61,510 bases of DNA from Bacteroidota bacterium (GTDB lineage Bacteria > Bacteroidota > Ignavibacteria > Kryptoniales > JAKASW01). The DNA is taken from contig JAJYIT010000026.1 of NCBI GenBank assembly GCA_021789975.1, positions 1-61,510 on the forward strand, written 5' to 3'. The position numbers and the translations under genes were made by a program. Positions 25,904-36,109 of this stretch are shown piece after piece (position 1 is the stretch's first letter; every line of letters begins with the position of its first letter). Under the pieces are notes generated by a model that ran no database searches, was not told where the DNA came from, and was given only the letters and a program-made list of their open reading frames with translations.

Positions 25904-26563
25904 TTAAATGAGCCTCTCCCTGAATGCCTTCGCAACCACCCCTCCCCTCGTGTTTACATGCAACTTCTCGTAGATATTTTTGATGTGTGTATTTACAGTC
26001 TGGAAGCTTATGCAGAGTTTGTCGGAAATCTGTTTCTTTGTCAGCCCGTCCACCAGATGGGCCAGTATTTCTTTCTCTCTACCTGTCAACCCGTAGTTCC
26101 CTTTCGGCGGATTGAACTCTTTGAACATCTCGATAACTTTTCTTGCTATCTGTCCATTCATCGGCGCCCCACCGGAGACAACTTCTCTGACTGCATCAAT
26201 TACTCTCTCCGGAGAAGTATCCTTGAGTAGATAACCGGACGCACCTTCACAGATAGCGTCGAAGACTGTTCCATTGTCTTCCAGGATAGTCAGCATGATT
26301 ATATGAGTCGACGGCGTTATTGCCTTAAATTTTCTTATGCCTTCGATTCCGTTCATCCCTTTTAAGCCGATGTCCAGCAAAATTACTTGAGGCGGCTCTT
26401 CGACTCTCAAGCCTTGCAGGGCATCTTCACAAGAATCGAACGCGTATCGGCACACAAGTCTTTCAGACCCATTTATCAGGTTGACCATGGTCTCTCGAAA
26501 GTGACGATTGTCTTCAACGATCCAGATTGAGATTCTCTCATCTGGATTTTCGGTAACATCCAT
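25904..26563 (-). CDS. NarL/FixJ-family response regulator
   Basis: A 219-residue regulator: receiver with D18, phospho-acceptor D64 (VILLDIGLKGMNG) and the lysine in GYLLKDTS, then a LuxR-type HTH (YGLTGREKEILAHLVDGLTKKQISDKLCISFQTVNTHIKNIYEKL, from about residue 152). It should bind DNA when phosphorylated by the adjacent kinase. ATG 26563 is chosen because it starts cleanly before ISIWIVEDN and has AGGAAAGG upstream; the longer frame is not receiver-like. The kinase gene lies 110 bases upstream on the same strand, so the two make a pair. Target genes are unknown. Confidence 0.92.
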   Translation of the reverse strand: MDVTENPDERISIWIVEDNRHFRETMVNLINGSERLVCRYAFDSCEDALQGLRVEEPPQVILLDIGLKGMNGIEGIRKFKAITPSTHIIMLTILEDNGTVFDAICEGASGYLLKDTSPERVIDAVREVVSGGAPMNGQIARKVIEMFKEFNPPKGNYGLTGREKEILAHLVDGLTKKQISDKLCISFQTVNTHIKNIYEKLHVNTRGGVVAKAFRERLI

Positions 26564-26673
26564 TTTATTCTGCCTTTCCTGGTCTTTCATTAGGGATAAT
26601 ATGTCCGACCTTCTATCGATGCCATACCATGTTCGTGGTATTCTTCTTACCCTTGTGCGCCCTCCTTGTGAGC

Positions 26674-28482
26674 TCATCCTTGCTTGCTCGTCAATAAGAC
26701 TGTCGTTCCTTTTCCAATTGTGCTTGATATCTTTAAGCTGCAACCGATTTCTGAAGCTCTCCGCTTGATATTCTTCATTCCGTTGCCTGCCGAGCCGCGG
26801 GCGCCTTCCTCATCAAAACCTATCCCGTTGTCCGTTATCTCAAGGCAATATTCATCGGGCTTTTCTTCAAGCTTAATACGAACGCGACTTGCCTGTGAGT
26901 GCTTTACTATATTATTCAGCGCTTCTTTGAAGATCAGGAAAATATTTCGGCGAAACTGCAGGTCCTGCCCCATTATCGTCTTGCTCTTGCTCGCTTCGAA
27001 TGTGAATTCTAATCCTTGAAGCAATCGCGCGGCAGTCTCGCGCATTTTAATCGTGAGGTCCTCCACCCTGTCATGTTCCGGGTTTGTAAACCAGATTATG
27101 TCTCTCATCGATTCGGCGGTCTCTTTTGCAGCCGCAGTGATCTCGTCGATCAGCCTTCGGTGCACTTCCTCCAAGTTTGCGCCCTGACGAACGATCTGAC
27201 TTGCAACAGAGATACTGCTGAGATTACTTCCAATTTCGTCGTGCAAATCGCTTGCAATTCTGCTACGCACCATGGCTTTCTCCTCTTCATGAGCTTGTCT
27301 CAACGCGTTTATTCTGTTCCCCAGCGCAAACGATAGAATGGTCATCTCCAGCAACACTCCCACCTGCAATGCAGACCCGTTGAACCATGATACCTGCTCA
27401 AATCCTACCATCCTTAAAGCTCTCAACGACACTCCGATAAGAAAAATCATTGTTGCAACCAGAAAGACGCGAGCGTTCGTGTCTCCTCTTCTCAACGAGT
27501 AGACTCCGGCGCCGATGTTGAGCAGCACCGGTCCCGTCCAAAGCAAAGTGCAGAGCAAGTAGTTTACCGGGCCGGGAACGAAGAATGCAATCACAAGCTC
27601 AAAGAGAAATATAGCCACGAGGATTTTGTAGAGATTGTCCAGGCGCCTTGAGTATTTCTGGATTTGAAGGAATTCTCTCACGAAGAGCATCCAGAAAATG
27701 CCCATTAGCGAAACGGCCGAGTTTATGTCGAGGTTAACGAAACCGATGGTATTCGGGAATAGGAATTCATAGCGTAGTCCGTCCATGCAAAACTGGTAGT
27801 AGCCGATAAACAAAGCATAGAGAGAATAATACAGGTAGCTCAAATCTTTGATCGAGAAAAAAAGGAATAAATTGTAGAAAGCCATGATGAGGAGCCCGCC
27901 GTAGAAGAGTCCCAAAAGGAGATCCGAGTGCGCCTGGCCTCGGGAGAACATAGGCGGCTTCCATATCTGCAGATCGACCGGAAGGTCGGAGTTAGAATGG
28001 AGTCTCAGATAAAACGATTTTCGTTCAGATGGCTTGAGATGAATTGGAAAGACAATTAGCCGTGAAGGAACAGCTCGTTCGTTCATTGGGAAAGCTATCC
28101 CTGCGTTCGCTGCGGTGAATTCTCCGCCATTCATTGGCGCGAAGAAAGTAGCTGTGTCAACAATCGAATATTCCTCTTCAAGCAGCCAGTCTGTACTTGT
28201 TGCGCTGCCATTCTCCACGACAAACCTGATCCATATTGCATCCGAAGTGAATCCGAAGTTGCTCCGGTACCTTTTGGATTTTACGAACCGTCTCGACGCG
28301 CTTCCGAATGTCACACTGTCGATTGTCAGGTTGCCGCTCGCGTCACGCAACACGTAGACAGATTTTCCAATCCAATAAAGATTCACGCTATCGTTGAGCA
28401 TGACGACCTCTTGCGCGCACAATTGCGATGAGGAGAGAAGAAGGAAAAGCACGGGAACAATTGACCGACTCCTTAGCCGCAT
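26674..28482 (-). CDS. 7TMR-DISM histidine kinase with HisKA_3 domain
   Basis: A membrane kinase of 602-604 residues: signal peptide (about 10-25), an extracellular 7TMR-DISMED2-like beta domain (30-180; WLLEEEYSIVDTATFFAP, LKPSERKSFYLRLHSNSDLPVDLQIW), seven transmembrane segments (about 188-390), then HisKA_3 with IASDLHDEIGSNLSSISVAS (H416 counted from the first ATG). An HATPase domain follows (EALNNIVKHSQASR, DNGIGFDEEGARGSAGNGMKNIKRRA). DISMED2 domains are thought to bind carbohydrate-like ligands. Start ATG 28482 is preferred to 28488 since AGGA lies two bases from the first but eight from the second. It pairs with the NarL-type regulator downstream. Confidence 0.92.
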   Translation of the reverse strand: MRLRSRSIVPVLFLLLSSSQLCAQEVVMLNDSVNLYWIGKSVYVLRDASGNLTIDSVTFGSASRRFVKSKRYRSNFGFTSDAIWIRFVVENGSATSTDWLLEEEYSIVDTATFFAPMNGGEFTAANAGIAFPMNERAVPSRLIVFPIHLKPSERKSFYLRLHSNSDLPVDLQIWKPPMFSRGQAHSDLLLGLFYGGLLIMAFYNLFLFFSIKDLSYLYYSLYALFIGYYQFCMDGLRYEFLFPNTIGFVNLDINSAVSLMGIFWMLFVREFLQIQKYSRRLDNLYKILVAIFLFELVIAFFVPGPVNYLLCTLLWTGPVLLNIGAGVYSLRRGDTNARVFLVATMIFLIGVSLRALRMVGFEQVSWFNGSALQVGVLLEMTILSFALGNRINALRQAHEEEKAMVRSRIASDLHDEIGSNLSSISVASQIVRQGANLEEVHRRLIDEITAAAKETAESMRDIIWFTNPEHDRVEDLTIKMRETAARLLQGLEFTFEASKSKTIMGQDLQFRRNIFLIFKEALNNIVKHSQASRVRIKLEEKPDEYCLEITDNGIGFDEEGARGSAGNGMKNIKRRASEIGCSLKISSTIGKGTTVLLTSKQG

Positions 28483-28488
28483 AGACAT

Positions 28489-29354
28489 GGTCCTTTAGTT
28501 TGGGAAGGATACCGGATGGCGAGCTGTAATCTGCCACAAAAACAGAAGAAAGAGTAACCCAGTTAATCGGACGACAATCGGCTTCTCCGGCTTAGGACAG
28601 GTAAAGTTCACGAGTATCTCCTATCGTGTTTACACGAAAAGTAGTTCTTTCACAGATGAATCACACAGATGCAGTCGAGATCAGTCAGGGCCACCTGCAG
28701 ACATACCTATGGACATGGAGAACATCTTCCAATGCATACCACAGCCCTCCATTTGATCGTCGAGCCGGAAGTCCAACGCTATCGACATCTCCTTCGGAAT
28801 ACCGGCCTTCGAACTACATCAAATCGCGGAGATGATAATAATATTGGACTGGAAAGTCAAGTACGGCGGCAGGAAGGTAGTGTCCTGATTTGAATCTCAC
28901 TTCAAGGAAGAAACGTAAATGAACCACAATGATCGCAAGGATCGCGAAGTTCTGTATCGCTAAAGGATCCTTAGCGTACCTTAGCGATCTCCGCGGTTTG
29001 AGCAAAAGATAAATCAGGACACCACTGGCAGGAAACGGAACGGGCATCCCGGTTTGAAGCCTGTTGTCAATTGCAATGATAGCAAATACGCGCCAATCAC
29101 AGTCATTTCTTTTGCTGTCTCAAACCCTTGCATCCTCTTGCACCGCCGGCAGTTTGTTTCCACCAACTGTGTCAGTGCAGCCCAAATAGGAAAAGCTCGT
29201 GCGGGAATACTTATGCCATAGCTTGAACTTGCCTCCTCCGGGGGTTAACTTTTCTAGCAACTTTTCAATTACACCGGAGATTCCAGAGAGCCTAACGAGG
29301 CTTACGAGCGGTAAAGAGACCCTCTCGGGAATCGGCCCGAAGGAGATTATAGCG
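28489..29354. other. 866 bases without a convincing gene
   Basis: No frame here has both a ribosome site and recognisable content. Around 28660-28870 a frame broken by stops reads protein-like (FGIPAFELHQIAEMIIILDW) but matches no family I know. An imperfect palindrome CGCTAAAGGATCCTTAGCG lies at about 28957-28975. The segment separates divergent transcription units (kinase leftward, hemN rightward), so it must include both promoters. It may also hold old gene debris. Confidence 0.5.
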
Positions 29355-30743
29355 ATGCATTCGATAGATAACATTGATCTGGCACTAATAAAGAAATATG
29401 ACAGGCCGGGTCCAAGATACACGAGCTACCCGCCGGCACCGGCGTTCGGCCCCAGCTTCACGGCACAAGACTATCTGCAATCCTTGAAAGACAACAATTC
29501 AGACCACGTCAATTCAGAGATCTCACTCTACTACCATATCCCGTTTTGTGACACACTCTGCTATTTTTGCGGCTGCAATATGTTGATCACCCACAGCCGG
29601 GAACGAATCGCCGAATACCTCGGATACCTTAAGCGCGAGATGGAATTGGCCGCCCCCTATTTTAACCGAGAGAGAAAAGTCGGACAACTCCATTGGGGTG
29701 GCGGAACGCCTTCCTATCTTGAACCTGATGAGATTAGGTCCCTTGCGAACGACATACGTCGACATTTTCCCTTTTTGCCTGATATGGAAGCGGGCGTAGA
29801 AATCGATCCGCGCGGCCTGACCTTCGAGCATATGCAGGCCTTCCGTGAGTCGGGATTCAACCGTGTTAGCATGGGGGTACAGGATTTCGAGCCGGAGGTA
29901 CAAGAGGCCGTCAACAGGGTCCAGCCGGAGAAGATAACTAGAGACGCTGTCGAATGGAGCCGCAAGCTAGGATTCAGAAGCATGAACCTGGATATGATAT
30001 ATGGCCTTCCATTTCAGACGCTGGACTCATTCGAAAAGAGCTTGCGTAAGGTCGTCGACATCTCGCCTGAAAGGATTGCCGTATTCAATTTTGCCCATGT
30101 ACCATGGCTCAAGCCTCACCAGAAATTGATTGATAAGAGCACGCTTCCGCCGCCTGAGGTCAAACTCGAAATCCTCAAGATGACAATCGAGCTCCTGACG
30201 AACTCAGGATACGTGTACATTGGAATGGATCACTTCGCGAAACCCGACGATGAACTTGCAGTTGCTCAACGCGAGAAAACGCTCTACAGAAATTTCCAGG
30301 GATACTCGACACATGCAGGGGCCGATCTATATGCATTCGGAAATTCCTCAATCAGCCAATTCAACCACGTCTATTCCCAGAACTTCAAGTCACTACAAGA
30401 CTACTACAAGGCAGTAGATGCCGGCCAGTTCCCTATAGCCCTTGGCTATCGGATGACGGAAGACGACATCATCAGGCAACAGGTAATAATGAGACTGATG
30501 TGCGACATGGAGCTGGACAAACGGGCCATCGAGAGGAAGCTGTATATAGCCTTCGACGATTACTTTGCAAATGCATACCCAAAACTTGAAGAATTTGTGC
30601 ATGACGATTTGCTTGACTTAACCGAAGATAGGATCGTCGTGAAAGGAATGGGAAGGCTGGTCATAAGAAACATAGCGATGGCTTTTGATGCCTACCTCGA
30701 AAAGATGATGAAGGAGAAACCCATCTTTTCAAGGACAGTGTGA
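29355..30743 (+). CDS. hemN: oxygen-independent coproporphyrinogen III oxidase (HemN)
   Basis: A 462-residue radical-SAM enzyme that decarboxylates coproporphyrinogen III to protoporphyrinogen IX in haem synthesis without oxygen. The cluster motif is C65-x3-C69-x2-C72-x-C74 (FCDTLCYFCGCNM). HemN hallmarks follow: LHWGGGTPSYLEP, VEIDPRGLTFEHM, NRVSMGVQDFEPEVQEAVNRVQP, DMIYGLPFQT and FAKPDDELAVAQ. The N-terminal KKYDRPGPRYTSYPP, with its tyrosine pair, is that of genuine HemN rather than HemW. ATG 29355 has AAGGAG upstream; the open frame continues 52 codons further but is not HemN-like. It leads a plus-strand run continuing with a PAS kinase 60 bases later. Haem from this enzyme could supply the c-type cytochromes at 12280-14317. 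Confidence 0.95.
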   Translation: MHSIDNIDLALIKKYDRPGPRYTSYPPAPAFGPSFTAQDYLQSLKDNNSDHVNSEISLYYHIPFCDTLCYFCGCNMLITHSRERIAEYLGYLKREMELAAPYFNRERKVGQLHWGGGTPSYLEPDEIRSLANDIRRHFPFLPDMEAGVEIDPRGLTFEHMQAFRESGFNRVSMGVQDFEPEVQEAVNRVQPEKITRDAVEWSRKLGFRSMNLDMIYGLPFQTLDSFEKSLRKVVDISPERIAVFNFAHVPWLKPHQKLIDKSTLPPPEVKLEILKMTIELLTNSGYVYIGMDHFAKPDDELAVAQREKTLYRNFQGYSTHAGADLYAFGNSSISQFNHVYSQNFKSLQDYYKAVDAGQFPIALGYRMTEDDIIRQQVIMRLMCDMELDKRAIERKLYIAFDDYFANAYPKLEEFVHDDLLDLTEDRIVVKGMGRLVIRNIAMAFDAYLEKMMKEKPIFSRTV

Positions 30744-30803
30744 ATCCCATTTGCGAAAGTCGCTCTGGCTAACTTACAAAAGGACTTCTTGATAAAGTAA
30801 CAG

Positions 30804-32576
30804 ATGACACCCAAGAGAAACCATAAAGGTGTCAAGAGCCTGTTGACCTTAATGAACTCTGAGGGGTCACGCGGCTTCGTGATAGACAGGACCGGAAAGA
30901 TCCTCGCGACGACTCCTCGGTTCACTGATCTTACCCGCAAGCGGATCGTCGGCAAATCTCTCGACGAAGTCTTCCGGAATCCTCCGCCGTTTAGCACGTT
31001 GGAACGACTCAAGAAAATCCGACTGCACTATAGAGACTCAGATGCGGCGCTTGTCGGCAAACCAATCACACTTCCCCATGATGGACGATTTGCAGGCCTG
31101 CTGTTCAGGCTGCAGCGGAAAGGTCGCACCAGCGCAGCATCGAGCCGCCCGCCAATAGTTCTCGCGGGAAACGACTTGATCTTCCAGTATGACACCGTGG
31201 GAAGAGTATATTACACGTCTGAAAACGCGGCAAGTATCACAGGGTATCATTCTGAAGAATTCTTAAGCGGAAAGCTGCACCCTCTCGACATAGTTCATCC
31301 CGACGACCGGGCCGAAGTGCAAAAAGAATTTGACTCACTCTTCAACTCCCGCGAGAGCGTGGAAAGTATTGTACACCGCATAATCAAGCGAGATGGAGAA
31401 GTCGCTTACCTATTGAAGTCGTGGTATCCTCTCTTCGATATCAACGGTCGATTCAGCGGTGTAGTGGGAATTAACAAAGACGTCACTAACGAGAAACTGC
31501 TGGAGAAGCGGCTTCAACTGTTCAAAAGCGCCTTCGAACACTCGACGGATGCGATCGTTATCACAGGGATTGACGGGAAAATCCTGGACGTAAACAATGC
31601 CTTTACCAGAATCTACGGTTACACAAGGGACGAATCAATCGAGAGGTCCACTTCGGTCATACAATCGAAGCACTCCACGAAAGAGTTTTACCAACAAATG
31701 TGGGCCGAATTGGTTGAAAGAGGTCAGTGGCACGGCGAGATCATAAACAAACGCAAAGATGGCACTGAGATTCCGGTATGGCTGAGCATTACCCCCATCT
31801 ATCTTGATGGAACAAAAATCGGCTATATGGGGATAGAGTCGGACATCAGTGATCGAAAGAATCTCGAACAGCAAATAATCCAGACAGAGAAACTCGCGAC
31901 CATCGGACAGCTGGCCGCCGGTATAGCCCACGAGATAGGTACCCCATTAAACATCATCTCCGGTAATGCAGAGTATATGCTTTTGGACATGAAGGAGTTG
32001 GACAAGGGCTATCAGGAACTATCGGTGATAATCAGCCAGACAAAGCGGATGACCCGTCTAATGAGACAGCTCCTCGATTTCGCCAGACCGAAGCTGGTCT
32101 CGCTTCAGGCCATTGACATAAACGCCGTAATCCAGGAAGTCCTGGATTTCGTCCACATTCAGTTCAACAGAGGGGAAATAAGAATCTCAAAACAGATGTC
32201 AGCGGAGCTGCCAATGGTGTATGGTGATCCGGCATTGCTGTACCAGGTCTTTCTTAATATCATAGTCAACTCATTCCACGCAATGCCAAACGGCGGAGAG
32301 CTGCGAGTCTATACGCGAAAGCAAACCAGCGACCAGGAGACAACAAAGGTGGTTGCGGAGGTCGAAGACACAGGAGAAGGGATTCTTCAGGAGCACATGG
32401 GAAAGCTGTTCACTCCTTTTTTCACGACGAAGGAACCAGGAAAAGGAACAGGGCTTGGATTGGCAGTTACGAAAAGGATAGTTGACGAGCACGGCGGTAG
32501 TATCGAAATCGAGAGCCAGGTTGGGCAGGGAACGAAAGTCTCCATCAGATTCAATGCCTTCGAGCAGAAAGAGTAG
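30804..32576 (+). CDS. soluble PAS-domain sensor histidine kinase
   Basis: A 590-residue cytoplasmic kinase with no membrane segment. There are three PAS-like regions: a degenerate one (about 20-105; GFVIDRTGKILATTPRFTDL), a second at 120-230 (DLIFQYDTVGRVYYTSENAA, GVVGINKDVTNEK) and a third at 240-355 (AIVITGIDGKILDVNNAFTRIYGY, GYMGIESDISDRK). HisKA carries GIAHEIGTPLNIISGNAEY with H376. A full HATPase domain follows (NIIVNSFHAM, DTGEGI, GTGLGLAVTKRIV). The kinase core is of the NtrB/AtoS-like type. No response regulator is adjacent, so its partner is elsewhere. The gene follows hemN and might sense redox or oxygen through PAS, but no haem or flavin ligand is assignable by eye. Confidence 0.92.
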   Translation: MTPKRNHKGVKSLLTLMNSEGSRGFVIDRTGKILATTPRFTDLTRKRIVGKSLDEVFRNPPPFSTLERLKKIRLHYRDSDAALVGKPITLPHDGRFAGLLFRLQRKGRTSAASSRPPIVLAGNDLIFQYDTVGRVYYTSENAASITGYHSEEFLSGKLHPLDIVHPDDRAEVQKEFDSLFNSRESVESIVHRIIKRDGEVAYLLKSWYPLFDINGRFSGVVGINKDVTNEKLLEKRLQLFKSAFEHSTDAIVITGIDGKILDVNNAFTRIYGYTRDESIERSTSVIQSKHSTKEFYQQMWAELVERGQWHGEIINKRKDGTEIPVWLSITPIYLDGTKIGYMGIESDISDRKNLEQQIIQTEKLATIGQLAAGIAHEIGTPLNIISGNAEYMLLDMKELDKGYQELSVIISQTKRMTRLMRQLLDFARPKLVSLQAIDINAVIQEVLDFVHIQFNRGEIRISKQMSAELPMVYGDPALLYQVFLNIIVNSFHAMPNGGELRVYTRKQTSDQETTKVVAEVEDTGEGILQEHMGKLFTPFFTTKEPGKGTGLGLAVTKRIVDEHGGSIEIESQVGQGTKVSIRFNAFEQKE

Positions 32577-32874
32577 GAACAAATTGTAGAATCGAATCAG
32601 GTTCCGCCAAGTCCCTTCTTCGTATTGTCAAACGGCAAATCTGTTTCCAGCGGCTGATAGAAGTCGATTGTTGCCCCTCCGGAAAACGAATACGCTGCTG
32701 CCCATCGCCAGACCTGTTAGCATATCCGCTTTGCGTGTGACACTATTTCCATTTCATTCTTGGGCCATGTCACGCGAGCGGCCAGGCTGTTCATAATCGT
32801 GTGGAAAACTTCTCACGTTTCCTCGTGTCACTTTGCTTGTATTTGCAGATACGAGAAAATAAATTCATAGGCAA
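32577..32874. other. 298-base spacer with possible minus-strand coding debris
   Basis: On the minus strand, 32606-32725 reads protein-like (RWAAAYSFSGGATIDFYQPL... NTKKGLGGT then stop). An overlapping frame gives ADMLTGLAMGSSVFVF, loosely reminiscent of the end of a PAP2 phosphatase. No intact frame or ribosome site is present. It may be a gene remnant, with low certainty; otherwise the stretch is the leader of the glycosylase gene. Confidence 0.3.
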
Positions 32875-33771
32875 ATGACAGGGCAGGATTCAAGGCTCGA
32901 TATTATCGGCAAGATCGAACTCTTTCTCGCACAGCAGTCCGAGCTTTACGGAGATGAAATCTGCCTGTCGGGCTATTCACATAAGTCCGAGCCGGAAGCC
33001 GAGATAGAGGCAACCGCAAGTTCGTCAAAATTGGAACCTGTACCTGAAGTCCGAATACCACAAAAAGATGCAAGACTTGAGAAAAGCCGGGAAGTGACCA
33101 CAGCGAGGAAGCTATCAGATGGCAGGCAGAAAACGGCGATCAGAGTTACTGAGAAAGAGGGCCTGTTTGAAAGTGCTGTGCTGAAGAGCGAGTGGAAGAT
33201 AGACGCGAAATGGCATGACAGCGACTCTTTGCGGGGGCTCGATGAACGCATTAGCAAATGTCAGAAATGCACGCTCGGTTCGACAAGGAAGAATTTCGTA
33301 TTCGGGGTCGGAAATCCTGAAGCAAAACTTGTACTCATCGGCGAAGCGCCTGGGGCAGACGAAGATGAGCAGGGTGAACCGTTCGTCGGGCGCGCAGGCC
33401 AACTTCTGAACAAGATTCTCGCTGCGGTTCAGTTGCGCCGGGAAGACGTCTACATCTGCAACATCCTTAAATGCAGACCTCCCAATAATCGAGATCCTCT
33501 GCCGACCGAGGTCCAGGCGTGCGAGCCGTTCCTGAAGAAGCAGCTCGAAATCATAAAGCCAAAGTTGATATTGTGCCTTGGCAGAATCGCAGGCCAGACT
33601 CTGCTAAAGACCAACGCAACTCTCACGGAGTTGAGGGGCAACATATATGAGTACCAGGGAATAAAGGTTCTTGTGACCTTCCACCCCGCTGCCCTCCTTA
33701 GAAATCCTAACTGGAAGCGCCCGGCATGGGAGGACGTTCAGAAGATGAGAAAGATGTACGATGAGATTTGA
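32875..33771 (+). CDS. family 4 uracil-DNA glycosylase with Fe-S cluster
   Basis: A 298-residue repair enzyme that removes uracil from DNA. The catalytic domain (from about residue 115) has the family 4 motif [20 protein letters not shown] (156-175), the [15 protein letters not shown] segment and the HPAALLRNP motif near the C-terminus. The four iron-sulfur ligands are visible as C129-x2-C132 and C200-x15-C216. The first 110 residues are a low-complexity, charged extension with no recognised fold, longer than in minimal enzymes but common in this family. It lies 128 bases before dnaB, which suggests a replication/repair grouping. Confidence 0.94.
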   Translation: MTGQDSRLDIIGKIELFLAQQSELYGDEICLSGYSHKSEPEAEIEATASSSKLEPVPEVRIPQKDARLEKSREVTTARKLSDGRQKTAIRVTEKEGLFESAVLKSEWKIDAKWHDSDSLRGLDERISKCQKCTLGSTRKNFVFGVGNPEAKLVLIGEAPGADEDEQGEPFVGRAGQLLNKILAAVQLRREDVYICNILKCRPPNNRDPLPTEVQACEPFLKKQLEIIKPKLILCLGRIAGQTLLKTNATLTELRGNIYEYQGIKVLVTFHPAALLRNPNWKRPAWEDVQKMRKMYDEI

Positions 33772-33899
33772 AATCAATTCCGAATGTGAAATTACGGATT
33801 TCAGATTGGCCTGGACCTGTGGGGCCAGTCTCAAAGAGGAGGTGGTTTTCGCCCGGTTCGTAAATCCTCTGTTCGAAATCCCAAATCAGAAATTGGAAG

Positions 33900-35345
33900 A
33901 TGGCTACTGAATTTGAACAGCGCCGTGTAAGAGGACTTGAGACGGATGCAGAAGCCGTCATCGCCGGCCGTGTGCCACCGCAGGATGTCGAAGCTGAAAA
34001 AGCAGTGCTTGGTGCAATGTTGCTTGACAAACACGCTGTTTCACCTGCAATAGAGCTGCTGCAACCGGATTATTTCTACTCAAAGTCGAATGAAAAGATC
34101 TTCGGCTCGATGGTTGCGCTCTACACGCGCAATACAGAAATCGACGTGATTACCGTAAGAGAAGAACTCCGGCGAATTGGTCAGTTGGAAAACATCGGGG
34201 GATCTGGCTATCTGAATGAACTCGTGTCATCGGTGGTCTCATCCGCGAATATCGAAGCACACGCCCAGATTGTCGCAGAGAAATACATGCTCCGCAGCCT
34301 GATAACTTCGATGTCGCAAAACATACAGAAGTGTTATGACAACAGAGAAGATGCTTTCGGTCTAATCGACGAAGTAGAAAGAGACATCTTCAAAGTTTCA
34401 GAAGCACGCTTGAAGAAATCAGTCACGCCCCTTCAACAGGCTCTTGTAAAAACCATGGAGGTTCTGGAGAAGATTCACGGTTCGAAAGGCGGCGTGACCG
34501 GAGTTCCGACTGGATTCACCGACCTGGACTCGATGACCGGTGGCTTTCAGAAATCGGACCTGATCATAATTGCCGCTAGACCCAGTGTCGGAAAGACAGC
34601 ATTTGCGCTGTCGATAGCGCGTAACGCGGCCGTCAAATTCGGCGTACCTACGGCAGTGTATAGCCTCGAGATGTCGCAACAGCAACTGCTGATCCGTCTA
34701 CTGGCAGCGGAAGCAAGAGTAGATGCGCATGCACTTCGCACCGGTACCCTACCTGATGATAAATGGGCTTACATCTCCACGAGAATCCATCGACTGGCGC
34801 CTGCGCCAATTTATATCGATGACACCCCCGCCCTATCCATTCTTGAACTGCGTGCGCGTTCGAGAAGACTAAAGACTGAGCACGACATCGGCCTTATAAT
34901 GGTCGATTACCTCCAGCTAATGCAAGGCCCACCGAAGGCTGAGAGCAGGGAAAGAGAAATATCGATGATTTCCAGGAGTCTCAAAGTTCTGGCGAAAGAA
35001 CTCGACATTCCCGTGATCGCTCTGTCCCAGCTGCGACGTTCCGTAGAGGAACGCGGAGACAAGAGACCGATACTTTCCGACTTGAGAGAGTCAGGAGCTC
35101 TTGAACAAGATGCCGATGTCGTAATATTCATACACCGACCTGAATTATACGGTATTGAAAGCTATCCCGATGGAAGTCAAACTGCAGGAGTTGCCGAAGT
35201 GATGATAAGCAAGCAGCGGAATGGCCCAACCGGAGATATAAAGCTCGCCTTCGTTAAAGAGTTTGCCAGGTTTGAAGATCTCGCCCGCTACCCAATTGAA
35301 CGCGGTGAGACTCCCACGGAATCTGATGAAAATGCTCCGTTCTGA
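33900..35345 (+). CDS. dnaB: replicative DNA helicase DnaB
   Basis: A 481-residue hexameric helicase that unwinds DNA at the fork. The N-terminal helical domain (VPPQDVEAEKAVLGAMLLD, about 26-130) binds primase. The RecA-like domain holds Walker A ARPSVGKTAFALS (K232), Walker B as IMVDYLQLM, the arginine/serine motif SRSLKVLAKELDIPVIALSQLRR and DLRESGALEQDADVVIFIHR. No intein interrupts it; the length is normal. It ends in a small acidic tail. A strong stem-loop eight bases after the stop closes the transcript. Confidence 0.97.
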   Translation: MATEFEQRRVRGLETDAEAVIAGRVPPQDVEAEKAVLGAMLLDKHAVSPAIELLQPDYFYSKSNEKIFGSMVALYTRNTEIDVITVREELRRIGQLENIGGSGYLNELVSSVVSSANIEAHAQIVAEKYMLRSLITSMSQNIQKCYDNREDAFGLIDEVERDIFKVSEARLKKSVTPLQQALVKTMEVLEKIHGSKGGVTGVPTGFTDLDSMTGGFQKSDLIIIAARPSVGKTAFALSIARNAAVKFGVPTAVYSLEMSQQQLLIRLLAAEARVDAHALRTGTLPDDKWAYISTRIHRLAPAPIYIDDTPALSILELRARSRRLKTEHDIGLIMVDYLQLMQGPPKAESREREISMISRSLKVLAKELDIPVIALSQLRRSVEERGDKRPILSDLRESGALEQDADVVIFIHRPELYGIESYPDGSQTAGVAEVMISKQRNGPTGDIKLAFVKEFARFEDLARYPIERGETPTESDENAPF

Positions 35346-35353
35346 TTTGGATG

Positions 35354-35384
35354 AGTCGGAATGTCCTGAGTCGACATTCCGACT
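35354..35384. terminator. strong stem-loop between convergent dnaB and Crp/Fnr genes
   Basis: AGTCGGAATGTC (35354-35365) and GACATTCCGACT (35373-35384) form a perfect 12-bp stem with a 7-base loop. There is no long T-run on either side. Its position between convergent genes fits a bidirectional transcription end. Confidence 0.65.
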
Positions 35385-35425
35385 GTATTCATATCCTCTG
35401 CCCTGCTAATAGAGAACCGCCGCAA

Positions 35426-36109
35426 TCACTCCTGGCCCAGATCACGGAGTCTTTTCAGATCAGTCACGAAAATCTTTTTCGCAACCTGTCTGATTACTTT
35501 TTCTCGCTTCAATTTTCCCAAAGCCCTGGAGAGAGATTCGGTGGCCATGCCAAGTTGTACTGCGATCTCTTTCTTACGAAGTGTGAGATTGAAGTGAGGC
35601 TCAGGTAGCCTCACAGATTCATTTAATTGTATCTCGTTCAGAAGATACCTCGCCACTCTTGCATCAACCGTGGCAGCAAGCAGGTCAAACTTTAGGTTCA
35701 GTTGCATCAGGTCGACGGAGAACGCTTCAGACAGTCTAATCGCAAGGGCAGGGTTGTTCCTCATTAGCGATGCGAACTCATCTATCGGGAAAAACAAGAG
35801 AGTTGAGTCGTAGAATGCTTTCGCGCAAGAGAGATAAAAATCAGAACCCGACTTAAATGACGACTCGGCAAACACACCTCCACTCTCAACTTCTTGAAGA
35901 AGCACCTCTCCGCCACTCTTGTCTACTCTGTACAGTTCGACGCCGCCACCGAGCACAGCGTAGAGACCGGCAAACGGCTCGCCTTCGAGAAATATCGTCT
36001 GCCCTTTCCTGTATCGTTTAGTCCGGGCTACTTCCGATATAAGCCTTAGCTCAGATGCAGAGAGGTTCTTAAATACCGGCAAGTCGTGAATAGACTGCTT
36101 TTGCTCCAT
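35426..36109 (-). CDS. Crp/Fnr-family transcription regulator
   Basis: A 227-residue regulator: N-terminal cyclic-nucleotide-binding-type beta barrel (about 10-125; YRKGQTIFLEGEPFAGLYAVLGGGVELYR, GEVLLQEVESGGVFAESSFKSG), dimer helix, and a Crp-type winged helix (LTLRKKEIAVQLGMATESLSRALGKLKREKVIRQ). There is no N-terminal cysteine cluster, so it is not a classic FNR oxygen sensor. The cAMP pocket residues are not conserved enough to call a ligand. It could read the nucleotide made by the CHASE2 cyclase at 44289, which is only inference. It stands alone on the minus strand, converging with dnaB. Confidence 0.92.
   Translation of the reverse strand: MEQKQSIHDLPVFKNLSASELRLISEVARTKRYRKGQTIFLEGEPFAGLYAVLGGGVELYRVDKSGGEVLLQEVESGGVFAESSFKSGSDFYLSCAKAFYDSTLLFFPIDEFASLMRNNPALAIRLSEAFSVDLMQLNLKFDLLAATVDARVARYLLNEIQLNESVRLPEPHFNLTLRKKEIAVQLGMATESLSRALGKLKREKVIRQVAKKIFVTDLKRLRDLGQE

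Noticed and set aside
32590-32760. PAP2 phosphatase remnant on the minus strand
   Set aside because: A few residues (ADMLTGLAMGSS) are suggestive, but the frames are broken and too short to decide.
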